Position numbers and translations under genes: made by a program. Source: Siphonodentalium dalli (taxonomy: Eukaryota > Mollusca > Scaphopoda > Gadilida > Siphonodentaliidae). From it: a stretch of DNA of 64,000 bases. The notes under the pieces were generated by a model. That model was not told where the DNA came from. It did not search any database and saw nothing but the letters and a program-made list of their open reading frames with translations. Positions 22,616 through 32,934 of this stretch are shown in pieces; the stretch's first letter is position 1, and each line of letters begins with the position of its first letter. The DNA is taken from contig CP136064.1 of assembly GCA_032622095.1 (NCBI GenBank), positions 192,917,948-192,981,947 on the forward strand, written 5' to 3'.

Positions 22616-22864
22616 GACAAAACCTCCTCTACTCGGCAACTGGGCCATCATGGGCGTATCAGTGATATATAGAGGAAGATATATAACCTGACAATATGAA
22701 TTTAAAACTAAATAAATGATAGTTATGCGGACACCAATATGTTCAGTTTTTGCTTGAGATGTTGACTTTTAGTAAGGGCGGTATATGGGCTAAGATTGCA
22801 CATACTATGTTATTCGCTCAGATCATTTCCATTAATACAGAGATATATCGGCACCTCAGGCTAC

Positions 22865-23440
22865 CTGCCAAATTTGATAAGCTTTGTTAAATATCTTCAC
22901 AAAATACGCCAGTGACTTTAATGGGCCTCTATCAGCCAGAATTTCTTCTGATACAACGCACTTCAGTTTTATGTCTTGATCAGAAACTAATTTCGGGGTT
23001 AATTTCAGCCAAACCAATTCAGGCATATTCCGATATTCACGAATCTCTACCACAAAGTTATTCTGATTGGAAAGACATAGTAATGTTCTAAATAATCGAC
23101 TCCTTAACCACAACAGAATTATGGGTAAGTGTTCAGGATTTATTCCGAAATATGGCTTGTTGCCATTCATCGGAAAACTCTCGGAAAGCTTCCGACTAAA
23201 TCCTGAAGAATTACCCATAATTTGTTGTGGTTAAGGAATCGATTATTTAGGGCATTACTGTAAGAACGTTACAGGCTTTAGTCGTCTTGCTGCTCCAACA
23301 ACAGAAGCGAAATCCAGAGTTAACATTACAAACTCATCTATTTCGTCATTGTTGAACCAAATGTGATATGACACAAACCGTTGACAGAACATACGTACGG
23401 TAATAACCAGATGATGTCTTAACCAGATGCTCAATGCCAA
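22865..23440 (-). pseudogene. Coding exon of unknown protein interrupted by a MITE
   Basis: On the minus strand an acceptor-like ACTTTAG precedes 60 open codons (23,440-23,261). A palindromic MITE (23,260-23,078) follows, then 71 open codons (23,077-22,865) ending at a donor CAG/GTAGCC. Omitting the MITE gives one continuous 131-codon frame, phase 0 at both ends. It includes RMFCQRFVSYHIWFNNDEID, FASVVGAARRLKPVTFL, then CLSNQNNFVVEIREY, ELVWLKLTPKLVSDQDIKLK and LKSLAYFVKIFNKAYQIWQ. Codon content is clearly protein-like. I do not recognise the family. Read straight through, the MITE adds a stop at once (CAG TAA). However, GTAACG at 23,272 and TTTCCAATCAG ending at 23,063 are a donor and acceptor both at codon boundaries, so a new 210 nt intron could remove the MITE at the cost of nine residues. 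Whether the locus is dead or rescued is unknown. Confidence 0.6.
23078..23260. mobile_element. Palindromic MITE, family E (CAGTAATGCCC), in an exon
   Basis: Arms: CAGTAATGCCCTAAATAATC then CCTTAACCACAACA and ATGGGTAA, mirrored on the other side. The related copy at 30,541-30,726 has a clean TA target duplication. Here one junction keeps TA and the other has lost about 2 bp of the element end. Integration at TA suggests the Tc1/mariner group. Confidence 0.85.
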
Positions 23441-23444
23441 CTAA

Positions 23445-24905
23445 AGTCATTAATTGTAAGAAAGTGTGCCTCGTGGCGACTTGACTTTCTCAGTTTCACC
23501 AGGACTGGACGTGGAAATTTATCGGTTCGACCATGATATTCGCTCGATATTATACAGTTTCAACAAACGTACATGAATCACGTACATTGGTAATATATAC
23601 ACATAACCCTTTCCTTTCTAAATGGATTATCCCACCGGCATTAAAAGTATACATTCGAATGGCCTGGAGGGATGTTCAGGGAATTTAATCACCAGAAAAT
23701 CACGTGCAGACGGGTCCCTGCACGTTGATGAAAAATGTTACATTATTAAGCTAAAAACAGCTTATGCATGCCGATTGTTGAACTTAGTATCGGAACTTTT
23801 AGTCAAGAAAGGGGCAACACGGATAATTCTAGGCACCTTTCGTTTGGTCCGCCACATCCACAAACAACAATTGTTCTGCTAAATGTATATGATCCAAGAT
23901 TCACGAAAAAAAATGAAATATCATGTCATCATGGAAATACCCAGAAAACCCACCCCATGTTTGTTTTCATGACAATTTAAACTTGCACTGGAATCTTATT
24001 GCAAAATGCAACCTTTTTTACCATGTACATACGCAAGCTTGTTACAATGTTATCAACTTTTGGTATTCGGGGAGGGGGATTACTTTCGTATATCTGCATA
24101 CATATAAATATATTTAAAGTAAAGTATACATTTGGGTTTCGAGTTACACATTTATATAAAGTATGTAAGGCAGAAACTCAAAGTTATGATTCCGCCATTT
24201 ATGTCGGATACATGTTGTATGCTTTTGACTAGACTTTGCCAATAAATGGCAACTCATATTATTCAGTTATACTGCGCTTTGGACATTGAACAATCATTAT
24301 AGCATCTCGAATGCCAAATAACGACTCAAAGTCAAGTTTAATTTCCGATGGTTGATTTGTGCGAGTACACAGATCACACATAAAAGTTCATGCACATATA
24401 TTTGTTTCATTCCATATTGTATCCTATTCTGGCCCTTGTGCACTTACAGATCTCATAGAGTTCCAACTAAAGTTTATGAGATATGCAGACAGTTTATGAT
24501 GTCACAATGATAAGAATTGGATAAAAGAATATATGCTATGTAGCGCACATAGGTTGGTATAAGTATTCCCGAAACACATTAGTTAAACCATTAAATGGTT
24601 TCTATGGAAAATCTTCACACAAAACACTGCACAATATTGTAGTTTTCAAACATAATTTATTGACATTTGTTGCCTCGTAATCCAAGTGCCAGGAATATAC
24701 GTCACTAATGTAATTTCTAAACCATCGCTTCAGACGTTTGGATAGTTGTTGGAATCAGGAATCTAAATGTGTTCCAGAGTCGGGGAGCGAGTGCACCGTG
24801 GATTGCTACAGGTGAAGGTAACTGAAGAATGTCCTTCACCTGATACATGTGACACGTTATTAAAGGATGAAATCTTGTTTATTTTATTTGTACATCATAT
24901 CTAAA
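23445..24905. other. No supported gene; flank of the MITE-split exon
   Basis: This should hold upstream introns and exons of the minus-strand gene at 22.9-23.4 kb, but I found no second exon by eye. Plus-strand frames at 23,622-23,882 and 23,768-24,232 overlap each other and lack splice support. TGGCCTGGAGGGATGTTCAGG near 23,661 recurs in diverged form at 44,391 and 49,970. Confidence 0.4.
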
Positions 24906-24913
24906 TAATTTAA

Positions 24914-25407
24914 AGGTACGGTTGGCCTTGGCGGTGGGTATCCTGTGAAAATATTTCCACCCGTCAAAAACCGCCACAAACAGAAAGAACATCAAAATGT
25001 AGACAGACTTTGTCCGTATACAAATAAGTAATATCGCATAAACAGTATGTTATTGTCAAATGTTTGACCATTGTTATGTAAACAAAAGCATAAAAAGTTA
25101 CTTTTCTGGTGTTTGTTTATATTATGATGGTAAACATAAAGAGCGTTCTTTGTTGGTGAATTCCTGATATGGAACGAATAAAGAGCGTTTATGCCATTTG
25201 TGTGTGATTAGCCAGTAGCATTGTGCTGTCTTCTGTAACACAATCAGGCTCTTGCTTAGGTAAAATATAGCATGTCTTTATGATAACATGCTGTTTACGT
25301 GATGGTCATGGTATATATGAACGAAACTGTATGCGTTTTAATGTTTTTCTGTTTACGGTGATTAGAACAAATATGAATATTTTCGACAACTAAAGACTCA
25401 CGTGCCT
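24914..25407. mobile_element. TTAA-flanked MITE, family C, copy 2 (494 bp)
   Basis: Same length as copy 1 and nearly identical through GGTACGGTTGGCCTTGGCGG, the GAGCGTT motifs and the CACGTGCCT end. TTAA flanks it at 24,910-24,913 and 25,408-25,411. The high similarity points to recent activity. Confidence 0.92.
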
Positions 25408-25851
25408 TTAAACTGGTGAACTAATGGGGGAATGAACTAATGGGGGGATGAATTTTTGGGAGTGGGAAATTTATTACGCCACACAGTGGTGTACACTGGT
25501 GTAGAGTTTTTCATATTGTGTGGTCGATCGATAATCCACTGGGCGATTGTATTATGTTTATTTCGTACTAGAGTATAAATCGTACCGATAGTTACGATAG
25601 TACGACAAAGATTAGCACATGTGTTTACGTCACCGGTGTAATTGTGCATATATGGCACGAAACGTGAGCATCGAAAACTATATATCCATTTGCCGTACCT
25701 TGGCTTATCACTGGTACACCTTGGTACGACTGTTACACGCCCAATCTAGCGGCCGGGTTCACGTCAGCCCTATACTTTTTTTTTATCCAAGTCAGCCCAA
25801 TAATTCGCATTATCTGAATCATCATGATCAGTTCAGTAAGTTCTAATTTAT

Positions 25852-27373
25852 CTGGGCATATAATATGAATATTGGGGGGCATGTCTCTATTCCGAAGGTT
25901 CACTATCCCGAAGGTCCACTATTCCGAAATTTCTCTGAATGTTCGCTATTCCGAATGTTCACCAATCCGAAGGTTCGTTATTCCGAAGGTTCTGTGTTCC
26001 GAAGGTTTTTGTTATTTTAAGGTTAATTCTATATTCTAAAGTATTGAGACGGTTCATTATCACGAAGATTCTTTTTATGAAGGAAATAACTTAAAACATT
26101 AAATGTGATTTTGTTTTGTTTTCGCGGGTTTTCTTGAGTTTAATGTCATTACGTATGACCTTATTTCTCATTACATATTCACGCCAAGCAGCCCACACAA
26201 TTGCTATGTTTCCATGCGATTTAATGTGATTACGTGTGACCTAATATCTCAATAATCTGAGGCAAGAGTACGCCTGCTAAAGGCGAATTATAACAGTTGG
26301 GGCTATAACGCTCAATGAATACTGGAGGCTATAACAAACTGCGCAGCAGAATATCGCTGAATGGACGAGTATGAGATGAGCCCAACTGCAATTGTGACTT
26401 TGTTTAAAGGCCCACTTAATTTTCGAGTCATTCATTTTTTTTTAATAGTATATACGGTTTTAATAACAATTTATGCCATAACATTTGAATAAAATACTAT
26501 AATTCATCACCATTTGAAACGCAGAATACTTCTATCGCCTAGTTTGATACACCTTTAAAATACCGCGTCGTATATCTAGCAATTAGCAACCAACATGTCC
26601 TCTTCGGCTTTCCATAGATTTCAACGTAATTTTATACTTATGGGTATTTGTGTCCGGGAAGTGTTTTGGGCGGGTCAAATCGTGACCCCGACCTGACCTT
26701 GACCTTTAAAACTGGTAATGCAAGGTCAATTTGGGTAAAACGGACAAATTTCGGCGAAATTTTATACCTAGGGATACTTTTGTCCGGGGAGAGTTTTGAA
26801 CGGGTCAAATCGTGACCTCGGCCTGACCTTGACCTTCAATGTGGTCAACCAAATGTCAAATCGGATAAAACGGATGGATTTCGACGAAATTTTATACCTA
26901 TGGGTGCTTTTGTCGGGGGAGTGTTTTGGACGGGTCGAATCACGACTCCGACCTTACCTTGCCCTTCAAAATTGTTCATTAAAGGTCAAGTGGGGTAAAA
27001 CGGACGGATTTCGACAAAATTTGATACTTAGGGGTACTTTTCTCCGGGTGGGGGTGTTTTGGACGGGTCAAATCATGACCCTGACCTTGACTTTCGAAAT
27101 ATTCAATTGAAGGTCAAATCGCGCCTTTCACCGGAAATCAGATGGGAAACAGCCCGGGCGAAGTCGGGCCCATCAGCTTGCGTAATAAAGAAGACAGTTT
27201 GAAGAAAGTAATGTATGACACGAGAAACGGGAAAACTTGAAATATGGAAGTATGCAAATTTCCCACATAAAATTTGAAAGCTAGTTTATAGAACAATTGT
27301 ATTATAATTTATATTTATGGCTAATAATATGATATTGGTGGCGTTACCATTTCTGACTATGGTTTTCTTGTTT
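25852..27373 (+). mobile_element. 1.5 kb composite repeat, copy 1
   Basis: Matches the reverse complement of 62,364-63,896 along its whole length, at roughly 97% where I compared it. In order it holds CTGGGCATATAATATG, a 16-17 bp minisatellite (25,876-26,010), about 400 bp of unique sequence, one end of a family A MITE (from 26,405), four 130 bp tandem-core units (26,620-27,135) and a terminal module ending AACCATAGTC/TTTTCTTGTTT. A fragment of that end module recurs at 41,679-41,755. It is either one large non-autonomous element with a tandem core or a segmental duplication. Confidence 0.85.
26620..27135 (-). repeat. Tandem-core array, four 130 bp units
   Basis: TTTTGTCCGGGGAGTGTTTTG-type starts recur at 26,651, 26,781, 26,911 and 27,041, exactly 130 bp apart. 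Each unit has GACCTTGACCTT, GGTCAA and ATTTCGGCGAAATTTTATAC. The same unit is found at 52.74-53.45 kb and, inverted relative to this copy, at 62.62-63.14 kb. The orientation given here is that of the 52.7 kb array. Confidence 0.88.
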
Positions 27374-27930
27374 AACTATAGCTGCTGTAGTTCTGGGGTT
27401 TTTCCAGGTAAACTTTTGCTGCGGGATAGTCCTGTCGAACACTTGGTGGTTTATTAAAAAAAAGTAAACACATGACCTATGGGTTTTCTTGTATTTCCAT
27501 GATCACCTGGTGTCAATCTAGCTGGGTAAAACATCACTGGAGTGGCCTGCTGGCTTCAATTCAGTTAATTTGGGTGAAACGTTAAACACTGTCGTCTATG
27601 ATAAAACATTTAGTTAAGTGATTATCTGGAACTCACACAGTGGTTGAACTAAACACTTGTTGCAGGAGATATTGTACGTATGCGTTAAAGGGATTATGTG
27701 CATTTTACGAACATCTATTAAATAGTTGAGGCGTGTTTGATGTTCAAAATAAGGACACAATCGATGCATATTTCCCCTATAAATATGAGTTTTCAACAAT
27801 TACTGATATTTCAATGTGCATTGTGAATTTTCATAGCTCATGTACTTTTTTATCTCGTCAAACAAACGTTTATATATGTTTTAAACAAATTAGACATTTT
27901 CCCGACCCACAAATCAAGTTAATGTTACCA
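27374..27930. other. No supported gene
   Basis: Right flank of the composite repeat. An acceptor-like TTTTTCCAG near 27,410 is followed by 15 open codons only. Nothing else is visible. Confidence 0.4.
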
Positions 27931-28165
27931 TTAAGGGAGCTGCGCTGGTGCAGCATTAGAGATCCTGTGCCCATGCATTATTTTATATATGCGAGTCTTC
28001 ACATATAAGAGAATGCAACGGCTTACAAGGTCAAGGTAAATATTGCTATGGCAATGTATTCTCTTATATATGCGCGGCTCCCTACCAGGCCACGGGATAA
28101 TGATAATGCAATGGCACAGGGTTTTCGCAAAGTTTCCAGTCACGGAAGGGTTAAACTGGAGTATT
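27930..28165 (-). mobile_element. Family D MITE, inverted copy
   Basis: The reverse complement aligns with 22,205-22,445, including CTTCCGTGACTGGA, TTTGCGAAAACCCTGTGCCA and the TATATATGCG hairpin blocks. It may have carried a TA or similar target site, but the ends are unclear. Confidence 0.72.
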
Positions 28166-28790
28166 TGATCCATCAACGTAAAACAACTGCGCGTTATTGT
28201 GAATATGTGGTGCATGTATGAGATACAACACACATCGTGTTTCTACGCAAAAAAAAAAGAGGATGAGATAAAATTTTACTCTCTCAGAGTAGAATTCGTA
28301 CACTTTCTTTATTTCAGTGTAGCCAAATATCATATGAAACCCCTATTATATCATTTAGAAAGTCATTACATATTTCCTTATCTCTCACTAGTTATGAATA
28401 GGCGCGTGCTTCCCGGAATCACTTGGCAATACGCAACAACACAAATTACTGCGCGTCTTTACATTCAGGCGAGTTGATACTATTTCGAAAAGCAGCGCAT
28501 GACACCAACACCAGCCAAATGCAAAAAATATTGCTTTGTTCATTAAAGTTAAATTCTTGTCCAACTTCGTTGTACTAACGAAAATAGACACATAAATAAA
28601 GAGGCAAATTGGGGGGGGGGGCTATATTTTCAGTCGCCAGCCAGACCGCTGTCGTATACGGTTGTGAAGTTTCTTAGCCAACGCTGTAAATGTATGCATT
28701 TTGCAGCTTATTTTAAGGATTTTTATTTGTTAAAAGGGTATAAAGCTATAGTGTTTTCGTATGATATACAAGATCTTCAACTCATTATGT
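28165..28790. other. No supported gene
   Basis: AT-rich DNA with an 11-base poly-G run at 28,611-28,621. Short frames on both strands have no splice support. Confidence 0.4.
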
Positions 28791-28814
28791 TTGGGGTATA
28801 AGATTTTATGAAAC

Positions 28815-28905
28815 TCGTTTGATAAATTTGATTCACAACTTGTCTACGACTCGTTGTGAATAAAATTTATCAAACACATTTCATAATATATTTTATCACA
28901 TAATT
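28815..28905. repeat. Hairpin repeat
   Basis: ATGAAACTCGTTTGATAAAT is mirrored by ATTTATCAAACACATTTCAT, and ATTCACAACTTG by CGTTGTGAAT, around a short loop. Confidence 0.75.
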
Positions 28906-29064
28906 TGGCCATAAAAGCAGTTTCATAATTATCGGTAATAGACACGTTTAATATCAGCGCGTGCGATGACGTCACGGCGTTCTTCAAATAACTTGCGATC
29001 GCTGTAGTTTATGATTGTTGTTTTCGATGAATATTGCGCGTTGCTTCGGGTTTATTTGATCATG

Positions 29065-29225
29065 TGATCAAAGGTATCTCAAACTCGTTCTATTTTATAC
29101 GTAATTTATCAACCTCGTCCACTAAATTCTATTTGAGCCTCGGTAAACCTCGGCTCAAATCGAATTTAGTGAACTCGGTTGATAAATTCCGTATAAAATA
29201 GAAACTCATGTGAGATCCTCTATAT
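29065..29225. repeat. Palindrome of about 150 bp
   Basis: TATTTTATACGTAATTTATC and TTCTATTTGAGCC on the left are mirrored by GGCTCAAATCGAA and GATAAATTCCGTATAAAATA on the right around GGTAAACC. Lengths and spacing resemble a foldback MITE. Confidence 0.8.
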
Positions 29226-29434
29226 ATCACAACACAACTCCTTAGAGATCCTCTATATAACATGATAAGAGAGACACGGTTTGACAGATCAACGATCATG
29301 CATGGTGCTCACAACATGTAATTCCTTCATCTTCGATTGGTTCGGATATACCAGATAGCGGAAAAGGCATTTTGAGACAGTAACGGTACGTTTACATAAC
29401 GGCCGTTTTGTAATACCAACATGGTAGCTAAAAC

Positions 29435-29632
29435 ATGAGGACCAACCACCAAGATCATACCTCGAAGGTTAGCTTCATTTATTTCGAAAACTTAACGTCG
29501 TTAAACAGATTTAAACGAATAGAAAACAGACTTCTTTCCAATAAGGCTCAAGGAAAGATGCTCGCCCCCAGCAGATCGGCCACGCCAAAATTCCTGCATG
29601 GTGGTTCTTTGCGATTTCCCATTTCTATATAA
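29435..29632 (+). CDS. Doubtful ORF, unknown
   Basis: A 65-codon frame with an ATG start and mixed composition. A donor-like CGAAG/GTTAGC follows 12 codons. There is no recognised domain or acceptor partner. Confidence 0.12.
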   Translation: MRTNHQDHTSKVSFIYFENLTSLNRFKRIENRLLSNKAQGKMLAPSRSATPKFLHGGSLRFPISI

Positions 29633-29699
29633 AAGGATTGGACCAAACTTCACTTTTCAAATGTGATTTCTTTTTAGTTTTTTTTTTCAGTGTGAATTG

Positions 29700-29820
29700 A
29701 GCACACTTTAACCATTTCAGTACTAAATACTCATTGACGAGACGAGTAGTTCCATTAGGAAATGTTTAGATAATAAGTTCAACAAGCGACCGTTGAACTT
29801 ATTATCTGAACATTTCCCAC
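29700..29820. mobile_element. Hairpin element, family G
   Basis: AACCATTTCAGTACTAAATACTC, GACGAGTAGTTCC and the hairpin AGATAATAAGTTCAAC/GTTGAACTTATTATCT define a family with copies at 44,470-44,516, 45,110-45,165 and 50,047-50,156. Confidence 0.72.
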
Positions 29821-29839
29821 CAAATAATACGAATCCTTC

Positions 29840-30535
29840 TACGCTTGTATTATATTTTCGTCACATACATTGTAGTATAATATGGTCATTTTAACTGAAC
29901 ATCCCTCCTAATGAATAACGGAGTATTCCAACGAATACTTATAACTCCAAGGAATAACCCATTTAGTATATAAATGGTTAAAATATTTAACAGAAGACAA
30001 AATAAATACAACGAAACCATAAACCAACTATTCCTTTACAATATATATACACAGAAAATGTGCTCACCTTACGTGTGGAATTTCAAAACGTTATCGTCCA
30101 GGCCAAGTTTCACTCTGAGTCTCACAGTCTCTTGCAGTCTTTCCTAGTGAACTTTGATTTGTTAGTTCTTTTATTATAAATTCTATGATATCCCGCCCAC
30201 ACTATCAGATGCCACACGGGATTGGAAAAATACCTCGATATGGCGTCATTCGACCGAAAGAACTAATACGTCACCCTGGGCAAGATAGTCCGATTCACGC
30301 ATCGAATGAACAACGCCGTGTCAATATAACGGGCCCGTGGATATATCCCACCGTTACAAACCGCAATTGGTTTTTCCGATGCCAAGCTTTCACTCATGGT
30401 ATTGATCCCATGCACATAGGTTGTCCTTACATTCATACCTAAGACCAATGTGTTGAAATTAAGTAAAAAAGTTTCCATACAGCATATAGGGATAGCCTTC
30501 AGCATATGCTCGTGCAAATATCTTCATGTTGCAAC
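29840..30535. other. No confident gene
   Basis: A plus-strand frame at 30,185-30,442 (85 codons, ATG start) has GC near 47%, above its surroundings, but the opposite strand is equally open and no splice sites bound it. It may be a relic of a mobile element. Confidence 0.35.
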
Positions 30536-30540
30536 TACAG

Positions 30541-30726
30541 TAATGATCTAAGTAATCGACTTCTTAACCACAGCAGAATTATGGGTAACTTTTCAGGATT
30601 TAGTCGGAAATAGGCCCCGAGAGCTTTCCGATGAATGGCAACAAGCCATATTTCCGACTAAATCCTGAAAAGTTACCCATAATTTTGCTGTGGTTAATGA
30701 GTCGATTACTTAGGGCATTACTGTAA
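30541..30726. mobile_element. Palindromic MITE, family E, intact copy
   Basis: Opens CAGTAATGATCTAAGTAATC and closes GATTACTTAGGGCATTACTG with TA on both sides. The arms include CTTAACCACAGCAG, ATGGGTAACTTTTCAGG and TTTAGTCGGAAAT. The centre is inverted relative to the exon copy at 23.1 kb. Confidence 0.88.
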
Positions 30727-31210
30727 CTATCCACATAGGTTCATATTGATTCATATAGGTTCATATTGATTCTGAAATAAGCACACAGTGAACTTATACT
30801 CTGTTGAATGGCGAGGACCACAGTGGAAACACACACGGCGGAAATCGGCTTGAATTGAACCTATTGTTCAAACAGTGCCATACTGGACTTATTTCGTTTT
30901 GAAATACGTTCATTTTGATCATATTTCGACATCCAAATAGATTCACATTGAGCGTATGATCAACAGGTATTAGGCACAATTTTTTTTTTTTTAATTTAAT
31001 AAAAATCTCGGAAAGGTATCTATCTCATTTTTGATAGAGGTCAGCATTTTTCTCTACAAAAGCAACATTTTATTTTTTATTGATCTGTAATTGCAGCACT
31101 ATGTGATCAAATAATCATAGTTTTCAAAAAAGTTTGGTTCGCCGTCGTATTTGAGATTAGTGAACATAGAAAAACATTTAAAGTTGATAAATCAAATTTA
31201 TTTGGTCGGT

Positions 31211-31890
31211 ACCCGAAACGTCCGTCCAATGAAAAATAAAAAAATCAAACAATCCAACCCCTAAATCACCGAAATCTATACTCTAATCATCAAACTAAAT
31301 AGCCCTATTGTCAAACAGACGTTGTTTCGCGAAGGACAGCTAATTTGGGTGTGGTACTCAACATACATCGGGTTTAATAACGATTTTTGTATTATTTTTC
31401 CGTCAGTTTTACAGATTTCTTTTCGCGGGAGGCCATTTTTAAAGTGCGAAACAAACTCGAGAAACGCTGCAGTAAATGACTCCAAAATAAAATAATTTTA
31501 CATCATAAAAAAAGTTGTTTTATCTAATTCCTTATCTAGTGGGTATTATATATCCACCGCATGATTTTTGTCATTAAGAATGCCGGATATCAATTCAAAG
31601 AGAGATATTAACATTAATTTAATAAAGTTCAAGTTAGTTTCGCTTTCAGTTTTGCAAAATGGCTTCCCGCGAAAAGAAATCTGCAAAACTGACGATAAAA
31701 AGGACACAAATCGTTATTAAACTCGATGTATGTTGAGTGCTACCCCCAATTTAGCTGTACTTCACGAAACAACGTCTGTTTGACAATAGGGCTATTTAGT
31801 TTGATGATAATAGAACAGATTTCGGTAATTTAGGGGTTGGATTATTTGATTTTTTTATTTTTCATTGGACGGACGTTTCGGGTTACTTGT
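31211..31890. mobile_element. Palindromic element, about 680 bp
   Basis: The left arm (31,211-31,455) and right arm (31,640-31,890) are inverted copies. Paired blocks include CCCGAAACGTCCGTCC, CAACCCCTAAAT, GACGTTGTTTCG and CAGATTTCTTTTCGCGGGA. It is a candidate foldback MITE with CCCGAAACGTCC ends. Confidence 0.85.
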
Positions 31891-32297
31891 TGTATCCTTA
31901 TTACTGTTACCTTTCCCCATCCATTGTCCATATGTCGATTACCTGAAACGTATCAAACATCATCAGACGTCCTTTATATTTCCCATTTATCGAATGTGGA
32001 TGGCGGAAAATCTGTGGGTTACAAATGATACAATTCAATTGAACACTTGGATGTCATTTAATAAATGAAACGTGTCAAGTGTGATTGGCCCTAACGGATT
32101 TCTGGCGAAGTTGTCCACACTATGTACACTTAAAGCATTCAATGCTGTTAGTGCAAAATATATAAGCAGTTGCAGAAAACGTACAGATTGTTGTGTTATT
32201 ATGTCAAATTGGTCAGTGTGTCTTTTAACTACACTGCCTGTGTGAACCATATGTTGACATCACTTGAAAATTAAATCATTGACGTCGTGTTTACTTC

Positions 32298-32800
32298 CAT
32301 CATATAGATCATGCCATGAATCTCTACTCTGGCTAAGGATCATGCATATTCCACCAGTACAAAACCTGCAAGGGAACTTTTTAAAGTTTTGACAGGGAAC
32401 CTCATGCAATCGAAAAAATAACACAGGGAATATATTTATTTGTTATTACCTGTTTCATAATAATGTACTTCACTGTAGGTGAAGGTTCCAACTCGAAATT
32501 TCACGATTTAAATGACTTTCAGAGCGATTTTGCTATGCGTTTCTTACAATTATGGAATTTATCCTGGGGTAATTAATTTAATGTTCACACAAATCACAGA
32601 AAAAAAATGCAATTTTAAGTTGGGAACTTCACCTACAGTGAAGTACACCATTAAGGAACAGATAATTAAGAAATATATTCCCCGCGTTATTTTTTCGACT
32701 TTATCGGGTTCCTTGTCAAAACTTCAAAAAGTTCCAAGGTTTTGTACTGGTGGAATATGCCCTCTAAGGAGTAGAGATTCATGGCATGATCTACTTCCAT
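32298..32800. mobile_element. Palindromic element, about 500 bp
   Basis: ACTTCCATCATATAGATCAT and CATGAATCTCTACTC at the left are mirrored by GAGTAGAGATTCATG and ATGATCTACTTCCATC at the right. The inner arms pair at CACTGTAGGTGAAG/CTTCACCTACAGTG. A 127-codon plus-strand frame here is a by-product. Confidence 0.87.
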
Positions 32801-32934
32801 CAGTGCATGCAGGTGACGACCGTCTCCGGGGAAATCCCTCGCATCAAAGAATTATCAAATCTAAGCACATAGTACGTGGATGCTTGCTGTTATAATTTTA
32901 TTCTCGAGAGCACACAACGATGTCACGTCAGGCG

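Noticed and set aside
22399-22691. Two overlapping plus-strand frames of 72 and 78 codons
   Set aside because: They cross a family D MITE and a tRNA-like SINE fragment.
26796-27110. 104-codon frame at 26.8 kb and a similar one at 52.63-52.94 kb
   Set aside because: Both are translations of the 130 bp tandem core.
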